Positions 36,001-46,818 of a stretch of 64,000 nt of DNA are shown here, piece by piece. Source of the stretch: Brachionus koreanus (taxonomy: Eukaryota; Rotifera; Eurotatoria; Ploima; Brachionidae); contig PJRA01000313.1 in the NCBI GenBank assembly GCA_016987375.1, forward strand, positions 1,199,136 to 1,263,135. The letters run 5' to 3'. Every line of letters begins with the position of its first letter. Positions within the stretch are counted from its first letter, which is position 1. The notes below the pieces were generated by a model. It was given only the letters and a program-made list of their open reading frames with translations. It did no database searches and was not told where the DNA came from. The position numbers were made by a program, and so were the translations under genes.

Positions 36001-37569
36001 GACAAATACATCGAACGAGCCAAGTGCTTGTTTCAGGATCAAATGAACAAGAAAAAAAAGCTCCAGGATTACTGCGAATCGATTAATAAATCAGTATGTT
36101 CTAATTTAATTGCGTTGAATAAGGGAGTTGGCAAATGGAAGCCCAAAGGCATATTGATTTTGAACTCAAACGAGCATACTAAAAGTGTCAACAAAATAAC
36201 ACGCAATTGTGATTCGGAATTTTTTGCCACATGCTCGAGCTCAGAGCAGTGTGTCAAAATATGGTCAGTGGGTAATCTACTCGAGTCAAGGACTGGTTTG
36301 TACAAATCATTAATTACACTAGACAGCAAATTGGATCCAAAATTCAGGCCTATAAGCACAACGTTTTACTCTAAATCTTCCCTTGCCATTCTAAATGAAG
36401 ATTTCAAGCTTTATTTAGTCGATTTCAATCGATCTCAAACCAAAGATTGTAAAATATTGCCAAATGAAAAGCTATTTCGGTCAACTGTATGCAAATTAAA
36501 TTCGCCCAATGTTAGATACAACAAAATAAACTCTTATTATTTGAATAAACAAGCGCAAAACATTTCTGCCAAGTGTTCTGCGAACAGCTGCTATTGTCCG
36601 GGTAATTATCCGATTGAGTTGATCACTATTGATGATACTAGTCCGTCATGGTCAATAGGCTCTTTAAACACAAATGAGTATTTTTATGGCACAAAAAATT
36701 CGCCCGCAAAAGGCCTATTGTGCTATTCAACAATCGCTGGTGGCTTCAATTGCATTGATATAAGATGTAAAGCCAAAGCGTTTGATATCAAACGCGATCT
36801 AAAGCGCGGCTTCATAACAACCATGATGACTGACCCATGGCTAACTTGGATTGCTATGGGAACCTCAACTGGCAATATAGAAATATTCGATTTTCGTTTC
36901 ATGCTTCCGTTGGCCAATCTTGAGCACAGATCAAAGACAAGTGTTGTTAAAATGTGCAATAATCCGGTGTCATCAAGAAAAATTGTGGCCACCTATCAGG
37001 CCAACAATGAGCTGTGTGTGTGGAACATGGATGGAAAATTGCAGCCTGAACTGGTATTCTGGGGTGTTCAGTCAGTACCGGCTTTGTGTCAAAATAAAAT
37101 GAGCAGCTATTACATTAGTGGACTGGTGGGCATTAGTGCTGGGGATGAGAATGGCACAAATGGTCTAGTGTGTGCCAGCACTGATATGAAATTTAGATAT
37201 TTGGACTTGGTTGAGCCGAATCGAAACTCAAGCATCATTTCGTCGGCTTTTAATTTTCAGGCTAAAAATTGTGCAGATAATTCTTCCCATGGTATATCGA
37301 CATCTAGTATTCTTCCAAGCAATGTGGTTTATGAGACTAGACAAATTGAGGGTAATAAGGTCTTGCTTGAATTGGACCAACAGTATTCGAGTAATTCGAA
37401 TAGTAATGCCACCAGTTATTCTTCAGCCGCTTTTACTTATCAAAGTCGGTTTACTCATCATCAAGATGCAATTACTGATCTATCTATTTGTTATAATCCT
37501 TTGAAAAATAAAAATCAACCGCTTCTAATTACTGCGGCTAGAGATGGTACCTTAAAAATTTGGAGATAA
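33079..37569 (+). CDS. PIK3R4: VPS15 (PIK3R4) regulatory subunit of the VPS34 PI3-kinase
   Basis: One exon of 1,496 residues (human has 1,358). VPS15 is the pseudokinase-like scaffold of both VPS34 complexes in autophagy and endosomal sorting. MGNQ at the start is the N-myristoylation site, which fixes the start codon. The kinase-like domain (about residues 25-330) has SLGSTTFVKTAKVVL, VVVKIF, LFRQYIKYNLYDRLSTRPFL, HGDIKIENVM (about 176) and TDFASYKP with DFA in place of DFG. SRRRTCYLAPERL follows. A HEAT-repeat middle comes next, then a low-complexity Ser/Asn linker (about 840-980), then a C-terminal WD40 propeller ending AARDGTLKIWR. An insertion of roughly 40 residues rich in Gln and Asn precedes the catalytic-type lysine. 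It is much richer in G+C than the flanks and has no introns, which is unusual here. Confidence 0.96.
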   Translation: MGNQIVRPSDIQSIDNYYSDLKNYMLFKQSLGSTTFVKTAKVVLIDSTLEKNYYENRNQQQDLVKQQYQQLKELQQLVVVKIFPKYDLSVKLDSYSFRVREIQNVINTRYKNSTNCFPFSEILITDQAAYLFRQYIKYNLYDRLSTRPFLTNVEKKWIAFQLLCAVNDIHSLQIVHGDIKIENVMVNSFLWTSLTDFASYKPVYLSKNHPTADFNYFFDISRRRTCYLAPERLDQPKDYKPRINTDLDTGLTEIAPPDPNDFRPEMDIFSLGCVIAELFTERPLFSFAQLLAYKDNKYDPRAELESEISDKNMLEMIYSMISLKADERKTASQYLQEQNDKKSFPSYFVFLRNCISYFIDVKLTGDDFVIKLKNDLPLLLKNFKLNLNESDKADSVTDDLTTSGQESINEAFLILLSVLLSSIRKIKFAENKLIAVDLMQTFSNFLQDSIKLERIIPYYLHLLTDSSPIVKFHVIFALNSCLSSINKLDVRNFNIFPVLIFDHLEKLSKDESFLVRCAVAKTISSFALTSIRFLDLSFITRNSFFTSNLNQDQQKSEENKTYDKEYEKCQSRVKDIVLALLTGNVQNSQVTNAVREVLISSNITKLCLFFQRQKTSDVLLAHMITVLNEKTDWSVRAAFFDALCPVLSNLGWESIDIFKSLIEQGLRDSEEFVIYRTLLSLSKMAEIGLLEKQQIYYFLKNHVAPLLCHPSLWIRHACINFITTVCRNSKNSILNTADILGTVSSILSKFLFRTDLVWFDRADILFESLKPCIKREILSCISQSGNADTLFHYFYQRRDARNYLPRCFEPDCANAKELFAKLCKLGFMEEDDEKILELKDFIEKTKRSQLSSSVNNTEENFSSSRQEQSFRDKIVKFNSENLMSRSYSESKTLEFASSNSNFSSSQNIADKEPAYNAEWKLMFGMEESKPVRHRNSFKNSSQSDIVSPTTQSRRRAVSFNLSNSSNLVNCNHEVDKYIERAKCLFQDQMNKKKKLQDYCESINKSVCSNLIALNKGVGKWKPKGILILNSNEHTKSVNKITRNCDSEFFATCSSSEQCVKIWSVGNLLESRTGLYKSLITLDSKLDPKFRPISTTFYSKSSLAILNEDFKLYLVDFNRSQTKDCKILPNEKLFRSTVCKLNSPNVRYNKINSYYLNKQAQNISAKCSANSCYCPGNYPIELITIDDTSPSWSIGSLNTNEYFYGTKNSPAKGLLCYSTIAGGFNCIDIRCKAKAFDIKRDLKRGFITTMMTDPWLTWIAMGTSTGNIEIFDFRFMLPLANLEHRSKTSVVKMCNNPVSSRKIVATYQANNELCVWNMDGKLQPELVFWGVQSVPALCQNKMSSYYISGLVGISAGDENGTNGLVCASTDMKFRYLDLVEPNRNSSIISSAFNFQAKNCADNSSHGISTSSILPSNVVYETRQIEGNKVLLELDQQYSSNSNSNATSYSSAAFTYQSRFTHHQDAITDLSICYNPLKNKNQPLLITAARDGTLKIWR

Positions 37570-37964
37570 TTTTTTTACATGTATTTTTGCTTTTTATATA
37601 TATATATTTTTTTTTCTCTAATTGAGATTATTATTTTTTATTTTGTACAATATTTAAATAATAAATATTTTCCATGAGTTTTTCTTGTAAAAATTTTAAC
37701 TAGGTTTTTTCTAGAAATTTTACAAAAAGTCTTTTTTTTCCACAAATTTTCTATCTATGGTTTTTTGTGTTCAGATTTTTTAAGCAGACTTGTTCTTAGG
37801 TTTAAGTTGAGTCAAAAATTTTTTTAATTTTTAAATCACTCAATATCTCTATCTGCATCCAAGGCCAAGAAAAAAAACACTTTTGCTACTAGGGTGATTT
37901 TAAAAAATTTTGCAGTTTTTTCAATTTATCAATAAAAAATACAATAGTTAAAATATTTTAAAAA
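37570..37964. other. Spacer between VPS15 and the small gene
   Basis: About 395 bp with AATAAA signals (near 37660) for VPS15. Nothing else is recognised. Confidence 0.4.
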
Positions 37965-38976
37965 ATGCTCTTAAGCTTTTGGAGCCAAAAAACCCACGAC
38001 ACCGCTATTCAACTTGGTCTTGGTAATGCTGTTGGTAATGAAAAATGCTGTTCTCTAAGAAAATAAGCCATTGAGTGAAAAAGATGATAATCAAAAGGAG
38101 AAAGATAAGATCTTATTTTCAGAACGACTTCTAGAAACAGCTAAAAGTGTATTGCCTCTTAGAAATTCCACCAAACACATAGCATCATCTTTTCATCAAA
38201 GCAACCATTTTTTACGATTGTTAGAGCTTGTTGAGATGGGTTTAATAATTAATAATGGGTTTAATAAAGATGCAATTATTAAGCGACTATTTGTTTCATT
38301 AAAAAAAAGGTTCTATTATTTATTATTTTCAAATTTACTTTTCAACTATTAAATACTCAGCAAAAAAATAAATGTATTTTTAAAAATTTAAACTTTGGAC
38401 CTCGTTAACTAGTTAAATATTTATTTTCATTAGAAGTACCAAACAAGTCATATGACTCGTTTTAAAAAAAATGAAATCCTTCATTTAACTAATTTAATTA
38501 TTTTTTGTCTAAAAATTTTTATAACTAAATAAAATTACTTAGATATTTTCAAAAAATTTCAGATTAAAAAAAAATACAAAAAATGCAAGGCTAGGGTTTA
38601 TGCTTCTTTTTAAAAAAAATAGAATAATCAAATTCAAATACGTTGATTTCACAAAATTATGTCATCATTGCAATTTTTGGCAAGTTTTATCTAAAATTTC
38701 TTAATAAATTCTTCTTTTCCAAACAGTATAAATTTTTAATAATAAATAAAATCATAAAAATAAATAAAAAATTTCTTAAAATAAAAAACACCTTTTTATT
38801 CTTCTAGTCTATTGATATAATTATTACTTTTTTTGAAATTTTTATTCCTCTTTTTCTTTATTTTTAGGGTCTCAGGCTCGATACAGATAGACGATTATAT
38901 AAAAATATATCAAAATTCTTCTTTCATTAAATTCGCTGCTAAAAAGCACTACTATTTAAAACTATTGTATATTTAG
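37965..38976 (+). CDS. Unrecognised small gene, three exons
   Basis: Model: exons 37965-38022, 38060-38309 and 38868-38976, giving 119 residues in one frame. The first intron (38023-38059) is only 37 bp. The last has a strong TTTATTTTTAG acceptor. The product is hydrophilic and basic at the end: MLLSFWSQKTHDTAIQLGL.., then ERLLETAKSVLPLR, then FLRLLELVEMGLIINNG and a KFAAKKHYYLKLL end. I do not recognise a family. There is no signal peptide or membrane segment. It lies 395 bp after VPS15 and about 100 bp before the first OXA1L exon on the same strand, so it may be part of the same transcription unit. Frame continuity across three splice junctions argues for a real gene, but the unusually short intron lowers confidence. 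Confidence 0.45.
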
Positions 38977-39078
38977 AGTAAATATTTAATAAAAAAAAAA
39001 TTCTAATAAATTTAAGCTCTATTTAAAATAAATAAATAGATATTTTTGTTTGAATTTTTTATATATTTTTTAATCAAG

Positions 39079-40412
39079 TATATACGAAAAGAATTCAGCA
39101 CAATATTGTATTTGAAAAAAAAAGAAAATGGCCCAAAGAATAAACATTTGATTGAATTGAACCCTAGTTATAAGTTAAATTCTGTTGACTCGAGGTCATT
39201 TGTATCACTAGCGTGGTTCGGACTATGGGGAAAAACACCTGAAAAGCAATCTGAAGCATCGTTGAATATAGCAAGTGACAATATCAAGAGTTCTGATGCT
39301 AATGTTACTTCTCAAGAAACAAAAGTTGATACTGGTTCAACGGTAAACACAGATATAGATTTATCAGCTGGATATATTCCGGAACCACCACCAATTTTGG
39401 ATGAAAACATAGTTCTAAATGCATTAGGCGAACCAACATTAAGCAGTCTTGGTCTTGCTTCCTCATGGACTCCTGTTGGATGGATTCAATCGCTTCTCGA
39501 AATCTTTCACGTCGACCTTGGTTTACCATGGTTTCAAGCAATTGCTCTTTTTGCAGTTTGTCTGCGAACATTTTTACTGCCTATAAATGTCAAGGCTCAA
39601 CGAAATTCAGCCAAATTGAGAAAAATAGCTCCTGAAATGGGTCAATTAAATGAAAAATTAAGTAATGCGAAAATGACTGGAAATAACCTTGAAGGTAAAT
39701 TTATTATTTAAGGTGGAATTTTCTAATTTTATCAAAAATCAAAATAGTGGCAAGAGCAACTCATGAATATGTTCAATTCATGAAATCAAATCAAATAGGA
39801 TTCGGTTCAATGCTTGTTCCTTTGATTCAATTTCCGTTTGTTGTGTCCACTTTTATAGCAATACGAAAAATGTGCAAACTTCCAGTTGAAAGCATGGAAA
39901 CAGGTGGTGCACTTTGGTTCACAGATTTAACTATCGCCGATCCTTATTTTATATTGCCTACTGTTGCAACAGCTTCAATTCTGGCAATTGTTTATCGTGG
40001 TGTTGACACTGGAATGAGTTCTGCGAATATGACACCAACAACAAAAGCAATTGTGTACGGTGTATCTGCTATATCATATCCATTCTTTTTGTTCATGCCG
40101 AGCGGAGTAATGTCATATGTATGCACGACAAATTTTATTTCTCTGGCCTTATCCGTTATTCTAAATGTTAATGCAGTTAAAAAAATTTTGAAAATTCCCA
40201 TTTTGACCGAGATGGATAAATTAAAAATCAAAGAAAGTCAAAAAAAGACTAAAAATTTTATTTCAGGTTTTAAAGAAAGCATTCAAAATCAAAGAATTAT
40301 TGCTGAAGTAAAAGAAAGAGAGTCGTTAAGAGAGAAACAATTTTCACAAGCGGGAACCAAAGTACCAGTCAAAACTTTCAAAACAAACCCAAAAGAAACT
40401 AAAAAAAATTAA
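39079..40412 (+). CDS. OXA1L: OXA1L mitochondrial inner-membrane insertase, start exon missing
   Basis: Exons 39079-39694 and 39748-40412, joined through phase 1, give 426 residues without an initiator. OXA1L inserts mitochondrially encoded subunits (respiratory chain, ATP synthase) into the inner membrane and binds mitoribosomes with its C-terminal tail. Matches: SSWTPVGWIQSLLEIFHVDLGLPW, ALFAVCLRTFLLPINVKAQR, PLIQFPFVVSTFIAIRKMC, ETGGALWFTDLTIADPYFILP, and a basic KESQKKTKNF..KTNPKETKKN tail. Five membrane segments of the YidC/Oxa1 core are present. The frame has no in-frame ATG before Met 39637, deep in the core, so a first exon must lie upstream. The best acceptors in phase 0 are at 39079 and 39139. 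Exon 32701-32778 is a candidate partner. The upstream ATG in another frame (39127) reads only seven codons. Confidence 0.88.
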
Positions 40413-41210
40413 ATTTAGAATATAAAAATAAATTTATTTACAAAAATCAATAAAAATTTTTGATCAAATTATTTTTTTGTTAAATTTTGTCTTAATTTAT
40501 CTATATTAAATATTATTCATAATCATAAGAGAGCTCTAGGAATTAATTCAGTTTAAATTTTTATTGGAAACTTTGCACTTAATGATGAATGAACAGCTTT
40601 AAAACCAGAGTTGTTCTTTATTGCTAGATCCAAGTCCAAGTTAGGATTTGACTTTGATTACAATATCGACAGCTTTCGAACTTTTTATTTTTAATTTCAA
40701 TAAAAACTGACTGACTCGTGGTCAAGCCACCGGTCAGCCAAACATTTTTTTTACTTAATTTTCTATAGTTTTAATCAACACTTAAATATTGAATAATAAT
40801 AAAAAGTCGTTTTCTTATCACTTTCAATAAAACAAAAGCTATTTTTTAAAATAAAGATGTTGAACAGCAAAACTCGAAAAAAATTTGAATTTTAACCTAT
40901 GATCATAACCGAATTTTCACTTATGCGAATAAATTTTACGCCTTTTTTTATTTATTTTATTCACTTAATTTAATTTTTATCTATTCATATGACACATTTA
41001 GAAAAATGTAGTTAGAATACCAAAAATTTTAAATAAATAATCCCAAATTTTTTAGTTTTTCCTCAAATTTTATTAGAATAACCACAAAAAATAAAAAAAT
41101 GCATAAAAATAAAAAATTTTTCTATTATTTAACACCAATTTGATTAAATTACGACAAGAATTTAAAAAAAAATCTTTTTTTTACTTGTGACACTTAATTT
41201 TTTAATTTTT
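40413..41210. other. Convergent region after OXA1L
   Basis: About 0.8 kb between OXA1L and the small minus-strand gene. AATAAA signals follow the OXA1L stop. A cluster of three hairpins (40591-40746) is described separately. Confidence 0.4.
40591..40746 (+). ncRNA. Possible structured RNA (hairpin cluster)
   Basis: Hairpin 1: GAACAGCTTT (40591-40600) pairs with AGAGTTGTTC (40607-40616), ten pairs including two G-U wobbles, with a six-base loop. Hairpin 2: AAGTCCAA/TTTGACTT (40632-40654). Hairpin 3: CTGACTCGTGG/CCACCGGTCAG (40711-40737) with a five-base loop and two mismatches, unusually G+C-rich here. ACA follows at 40742-40744. The hairpin-hairpin-ACA order resembles an H/ACA snoRNA, but no guide pocket or firm H box was verified. 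It may instead belong to the OXA1L 3' UTR. Confidence 0.25.
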
Positions 41211-41452
41211 CTACATTTGTTTAGACAAGCCTAGTGATTCTTGTTCGACTAGATGACTTGAATATTCATTATCAGATACGTAAATTTTGCCACTTGTCTG
41301 ACCGTTTTTTACTTCAACAAAAAAGTTTACAGTTGTAGACATGTTTATCGAAGTATATTTGTTGGGTGAAAACTCTTGTTTTTTGGTAATGGTTCAGCGT
41401 CTTGGGCTGTTTTATTAAATTGGTTTTCTAAAATGCTGACTGAACTAGACAT
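41211..41452 (-). CDS. Small gene with two frames joined at A_AAA_AAC
   Basis: ORF1 starts at 41452 (MSSSVSILENQFNKTAQ..) and stops at 41345 after 35 residues. A second open frame, -1 relative to it, continues to 41211 and ends YSSHLVEQESLGLSKQM. The two overlap at CCAAAAAACAAG. In ORF1 frame this contains the heptamer A_AAA_AAC (41384-41378), and a -1 slip there gives a continuous 80-residue product. A strong acceptor (TTTTTCTTAG) lies about 25 bases before the start codon. Either a programmed -1 frameshift, a one-base homopolymer error in the assembly, or a recent inactivation would explain it. No stable stimulatory stem was seen directly downstream, which favours the simpler explanations. 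The product is not recognised. Confidence 0.45.
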
Positions 41453-41875
41453 TTTATTTTATTTATCATTGTTTTTCTAAGAAAAAGTTGCTTTTTATAT
41501 TATCAAAATTACATTTGTTAAAGTCAATTAAATAAGTGTCAAAGATAAAAAATTGATGTACTTTGTTTTAAATTAGAATTCCATTTTTAATAAAAAGTGA
41601 AGTCTTAATCAAATAAGGGTAAATTGTAAAAAATCAGCGTTTTTTTATTTGATATGGTTTTAATAAATTTTTCTGTGCATTATCTTAATAATTGGGGAAT
41701 TCTTTTTAAGTTTTGTTTTGTCGTTTTTAATGGCCCAAACATTTAAATATTCTTAAAAAAATAATAAAATTTATAAGAAATTTAGAGAGAATTTTGTTTT
41801 AAGTTTTTCATATAAAAAAATTTTTTAAATTTTTTATTTTACACGGATTTTAAGTTGAATAAAAATATGTTTAAT

Positions 41876-43856
41876 TTATAAATTTTCATATAATAAATTA
41901 TGAATTAGTTTGCTGTCGAGCACTTTCGAATTTTGACTTTCTACTAATTGATTTAATTTTGATGAAAAATGTTTTCTATGCGAAAATATATTCTCACATT
42001 TATATTTTAACTGAGTGGTTGCTTTAAGCTTGGAATAAGCTATTATTGAATCAGTTTGAACCAAAGATATTTTATTGGTGATGGAAGATACATAGATAAA
42101 TGAAAGCATGTTGCTCGAGCTGGCCATTTGAGTTTCGTCCTGTTTGCTAGATGATATTGGTGAAGCCTCGAGAGCAAGCTCAAACGCTTGATTAGCATTG
42201 CCTTGATGCAGATCAGCCTCTGATGATGTGCCCGTTTCAATCAAATTTAAGCTCGGGATTTCACTACAGTAATAACCGATGTGAAATATTCGGATCGGTT
42301 CACCTAAATCCAAGCAAAGATAGCCTCTAGAGCAATTGACTATGAAAACTTGACCTTCGGGTGTTGCCAGTATCAATTCGTCATTTCCATCTTTCTAAAA
42401 GAATCATTTATATAAAAATTAACCTTTTAAAATTTTATTTACATTTATGTCAACTTTAAAATAGCTCATTACTAAAGCATTTATGTTCAAGTGCCATAGA
42501 GCTGTCTTTTGAGTAGTTAATACATTTGGCAATTGTCTGTAAAAAAAAATATCACCATTCATAGTAATCATGTAGCCATAATTATCTGAACCATTGAAAC
42601 AAATATTTGTGACTAGATAAGTTTGAATTGTCGACTTATCAATATCTTGAGTTGGTAATTCGGCAAAGAAATTCACACTCTCCTCAAATAGATTGTTTGT
42701 TTTTTGCTTGCTATTTGATAGAACAAGTGATTTTTGAATTAGATCGCTAAGAGAAGATGTAGATGACGAATTTGACTCATTTGATTGATCAGAATTTTGA
42801 ATTGGCTTGCAAACAAATGCATATGCTCCTGGTTGGGTTACCAACAAGTGCTTCTGATTTGAATTGTCTTTTAATATATGAATTGAATTGAGCTTTGATT
42901 TAAAAACGATTTTAATGTTACAAATAGACCAACTTTCAATTTTACTTGATCAGGTAGTTCCCAAGTTTGCTCTAGAATGAATTTTCCGGTATCTTGAATT
43001 GAATAGTTATAACTGGGAGTGTTCAAAGTTCCAGTAGATGATTTAGTATTTATATTGCTTAAACTGTTGCTATTAATTGTCGCATTAGCTAGATGGTTTG
43101 TATTTACCCATTTAAAAACTCTTATTACTCTATCTGCATATCCAACTATCATTCGTTTCACTCCATTATTATCTAAATAAATTAATATCAAAATATTAAT
43201 TATTATATCAAAAATTGTTTTTTTTTTTTACATATGTCATCAATTATGAGACTTATAGGATTTAAAAGTAGTTTTTTCTGATAGCGTAATGTCAAATCAA
43301 GTTTCCAATCGCTTGGGTTTGATTTAGCCGCAGATATATCACTAGCGTATCTTTTTTTTGAATAAACCTTGTTTAAAAAAAAAAAATTTTATTAATTCTT
43401 ATTTAAAGCTTATTACTGAGCTAATTGTATATAAATAAACGTATCCAAGTGCGTCAAGGATAATCAACATTTTGGTATCATTATCAGTGATGTTATCACA
43501 AGCAAGGCATGTTATCTTATAGAGAAAATTTATTTTTTTCAAAATTTAGAAAAAAAAATTTACACTTCCTAGTGGTTTCGAGTTCTTTAGCCAAGGACTT
43601 GCTAACGAGCCTTTATAAATCAATATATCACCATTGATTGTTCCAATTATTAATTCATTTTTCTAAAAATAAAAAAAAAATTTATTTTTTTTCTCAAATT
43701 TTAAAAGTTAAATTAAAAACAAATTGATATTTTCTAACAACAGCTTACATTGTCTTGATTAATGTCATCGATTAAGATACATTGTGGATAAATGGCATGA
43801 GAACCAAAATCACACTCAACTTGAGAGTTGACACTTATACATCTGCACGAATTCAT
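41876..43856 (-). CDS. ITFG2: ITFG2, KICSTOR complex subunit
   Basis: Seven exons: 43856-43749, 43662-43564, 43515-43417, 43367-43232, 43172-42934, 42892-42443 and 42394-41876, giving 549 residues (human about 447; the excess is Ser/Asn-rich loops). ITFG2 is part of KICSTOR, which tethers GATOR1 to lysosomes and lets nutrient lack switch mTORC1 off. Seen: FGSHAIYPQCILIDDINQDN, NELIIGTINGDILIYKG, LASPWLKNSKPLGSITCLAC, IVGYADRVIRVFKWV, LLVTQPGAYAFV, DGNDELILATPEGQVFIV and a final HNLLYENL, in the order of the family's FG-GAP/beta-propeller repeats. An acceptor (TTTATTAG) lies three bases before the ATG. The start is 191 bp after the QTRT2 stop on the same strand. Confidence 0.9.
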
Positions 43857-44047
43857 TATCTAATAAATCAGAAAATTTTATTTTGTTTTAAGTCAATATT
43901 TTTTAAAACTAATTTTTTCACATTGCATCTTATTGCAATAGGTAAAGAAGAATTTCAATAAAGATTTTTTGATTCATTAATTATTAGTTTATTAAAAATT
44001 AATTAATGCTTCATAGTTGGATTTTTTAATTAAGAGTAAAAAATTAA

Positions 44048-45740
<1,693 letters not shown>

Positions 45741-45900
45741 CTAATTAAACTGCTTAGGACCTGCATTAATTTAATTTGGATGCCAAATTACTAGCATTTA
45801 GGACAAAAAAGAGAACATGTTTTATACATTTTTTATTTAAAACTATTTTGTCTCTAAATAAACTCATTTTTAAATTTGGCATTTTTAAATAAAAACAAAT

Positions 45901-46257
45901 TTAGACCATTGGCCACTTCCATTGGTCTTTTGGGGGCTTGGCAACAAGAGGTTCCCATGGTTTCCATTCAAGCATTTTTCTCGATAGAATCAGCTCATAT
46001 TCGGCTTGCTTAATCACTTCTTCAATCTGGCCACAATCAATTTTCTTTTCCAATTCGACCGGATCTTGAATTGTTTTTACCAAATTAAATCTGCTTTCAA
46101 CAATTTGTTTGGTTTGTTGCTTATAAGCAGCATTGTCGGGCATTTTGTTGAGGGTTTTGAGAAGTTTTTCATACAAAATTGTTAGAGAGAGGTGGGGATT
46201 TTTGCTAACGGCCAAACCGGTTAGCCTGGTTGAATCTTTTAAGACTCTAGACGCCAT
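45901..46257 (-). CDS. NDUFA5: NDUFA5, complex I subunit B13
   Basis: A single exon of 118 residues (human 116). It is an accessory subunit of the hydrophilic arm of mitochondrial complex I, on the matrix side. The match is end to end: RLTGLAVSKNPHLSLTILYEKLL, MPDNAAYKQQT, CGQIEEVIKQAEYELILSRKMLEWKPWEPL and KPPKDQWKWPM. As in the family there is no cleavable presequence. An acceptor (CTTGTTTAG) lies three bases before the ATG. It sits between CK2alpha and QTRT2, all on the minus strand. Confidence 0.96.
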   Translation of the reverse strand: MASRVLKDSTRLTGLAVSKNPHLSLTILYEKLLKTLNKMPDNAAYKQQTKQIVESRFNLVKTIQDPVELEKKIDCGQIEEVIKQAEYELILSRKMLEWKPWEPLVAKPPKDQWKWPMV

Positions 46258-46818
46258 TTTCTAAACAAGTTTTAGAATCATTTATGAGCCGATGAGCTTC
46301 AGATTTTTAGGTCTGATAATTTTAATTTAAAAAAAAAATAATTTTTAATTTATTTTTATTTATTTTTATGACCTTCAAAAAGAAATTTTTCCAAAAAAAA
46401 TAAAATTTTCCATTTTTAAAACAATTTTTCTCCAAAAAAAAAAAAGAAATAAAAATAGACAAATGTTTGTTCCGAACAAAGTTAGTTAATCAATGAGCTT
46501 AATGCTAACACGAAATTTAATTTGGTGCGTTGAAGAAAACACGGGACCTTAGTTTTAAATTACAAGTTTAATAAATCTAGGCTAGTGTTAAAGTCCGAGC
46601 AGTTATAGCCTTAATTTTAAAATCGTCCCTATTTGAAATAGAATAAATTAAATACATTTAGCTCAGACTTGAAAAACTTTGAAAATGTTCCAAAGCTAGT
46701 TGCCGAAAAAGTACAAAAAAAACTTAGATTAAACAAAATAAATGAAGAGAAAAATTAGATTGTTTTTTTTTTATTTTCAATTTAAAATATTTTTTATCTT
46801 TGTTTTACTTATTGTTGT
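46258..46818. other. Spacer between CK2alpha and NDUFA5
   Basis: About 560 bp. It holds the CK2alpha 3' end. No further gene was seen. Confidence 0.4.

Noticed and set aside
33673..37504. Many minus-strand and shifted open frames across VPS15
   Set aside because: All are shadows of the single long VPS15 frame. None has domain features.
38071..38352. The 38.06-38.31 kb exon as the N-terminus of OXA1L
   Set aside because: Its phase-2 end would fit only the weak acceptor at 39099. The peptide is acidic and basic mixed rather than presequence-like, and a better acceptor at 38868 leads to a stop.
41211..41452. Ornithine decarboxylase antizyme as the explanation for the two-frame gene
   Set aside because: Antizyme uses a +1 shift at a stop codon and has a long conserved second frame. 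Here the shift is -1 at an A-run, and the product is short and unlike antizyme.
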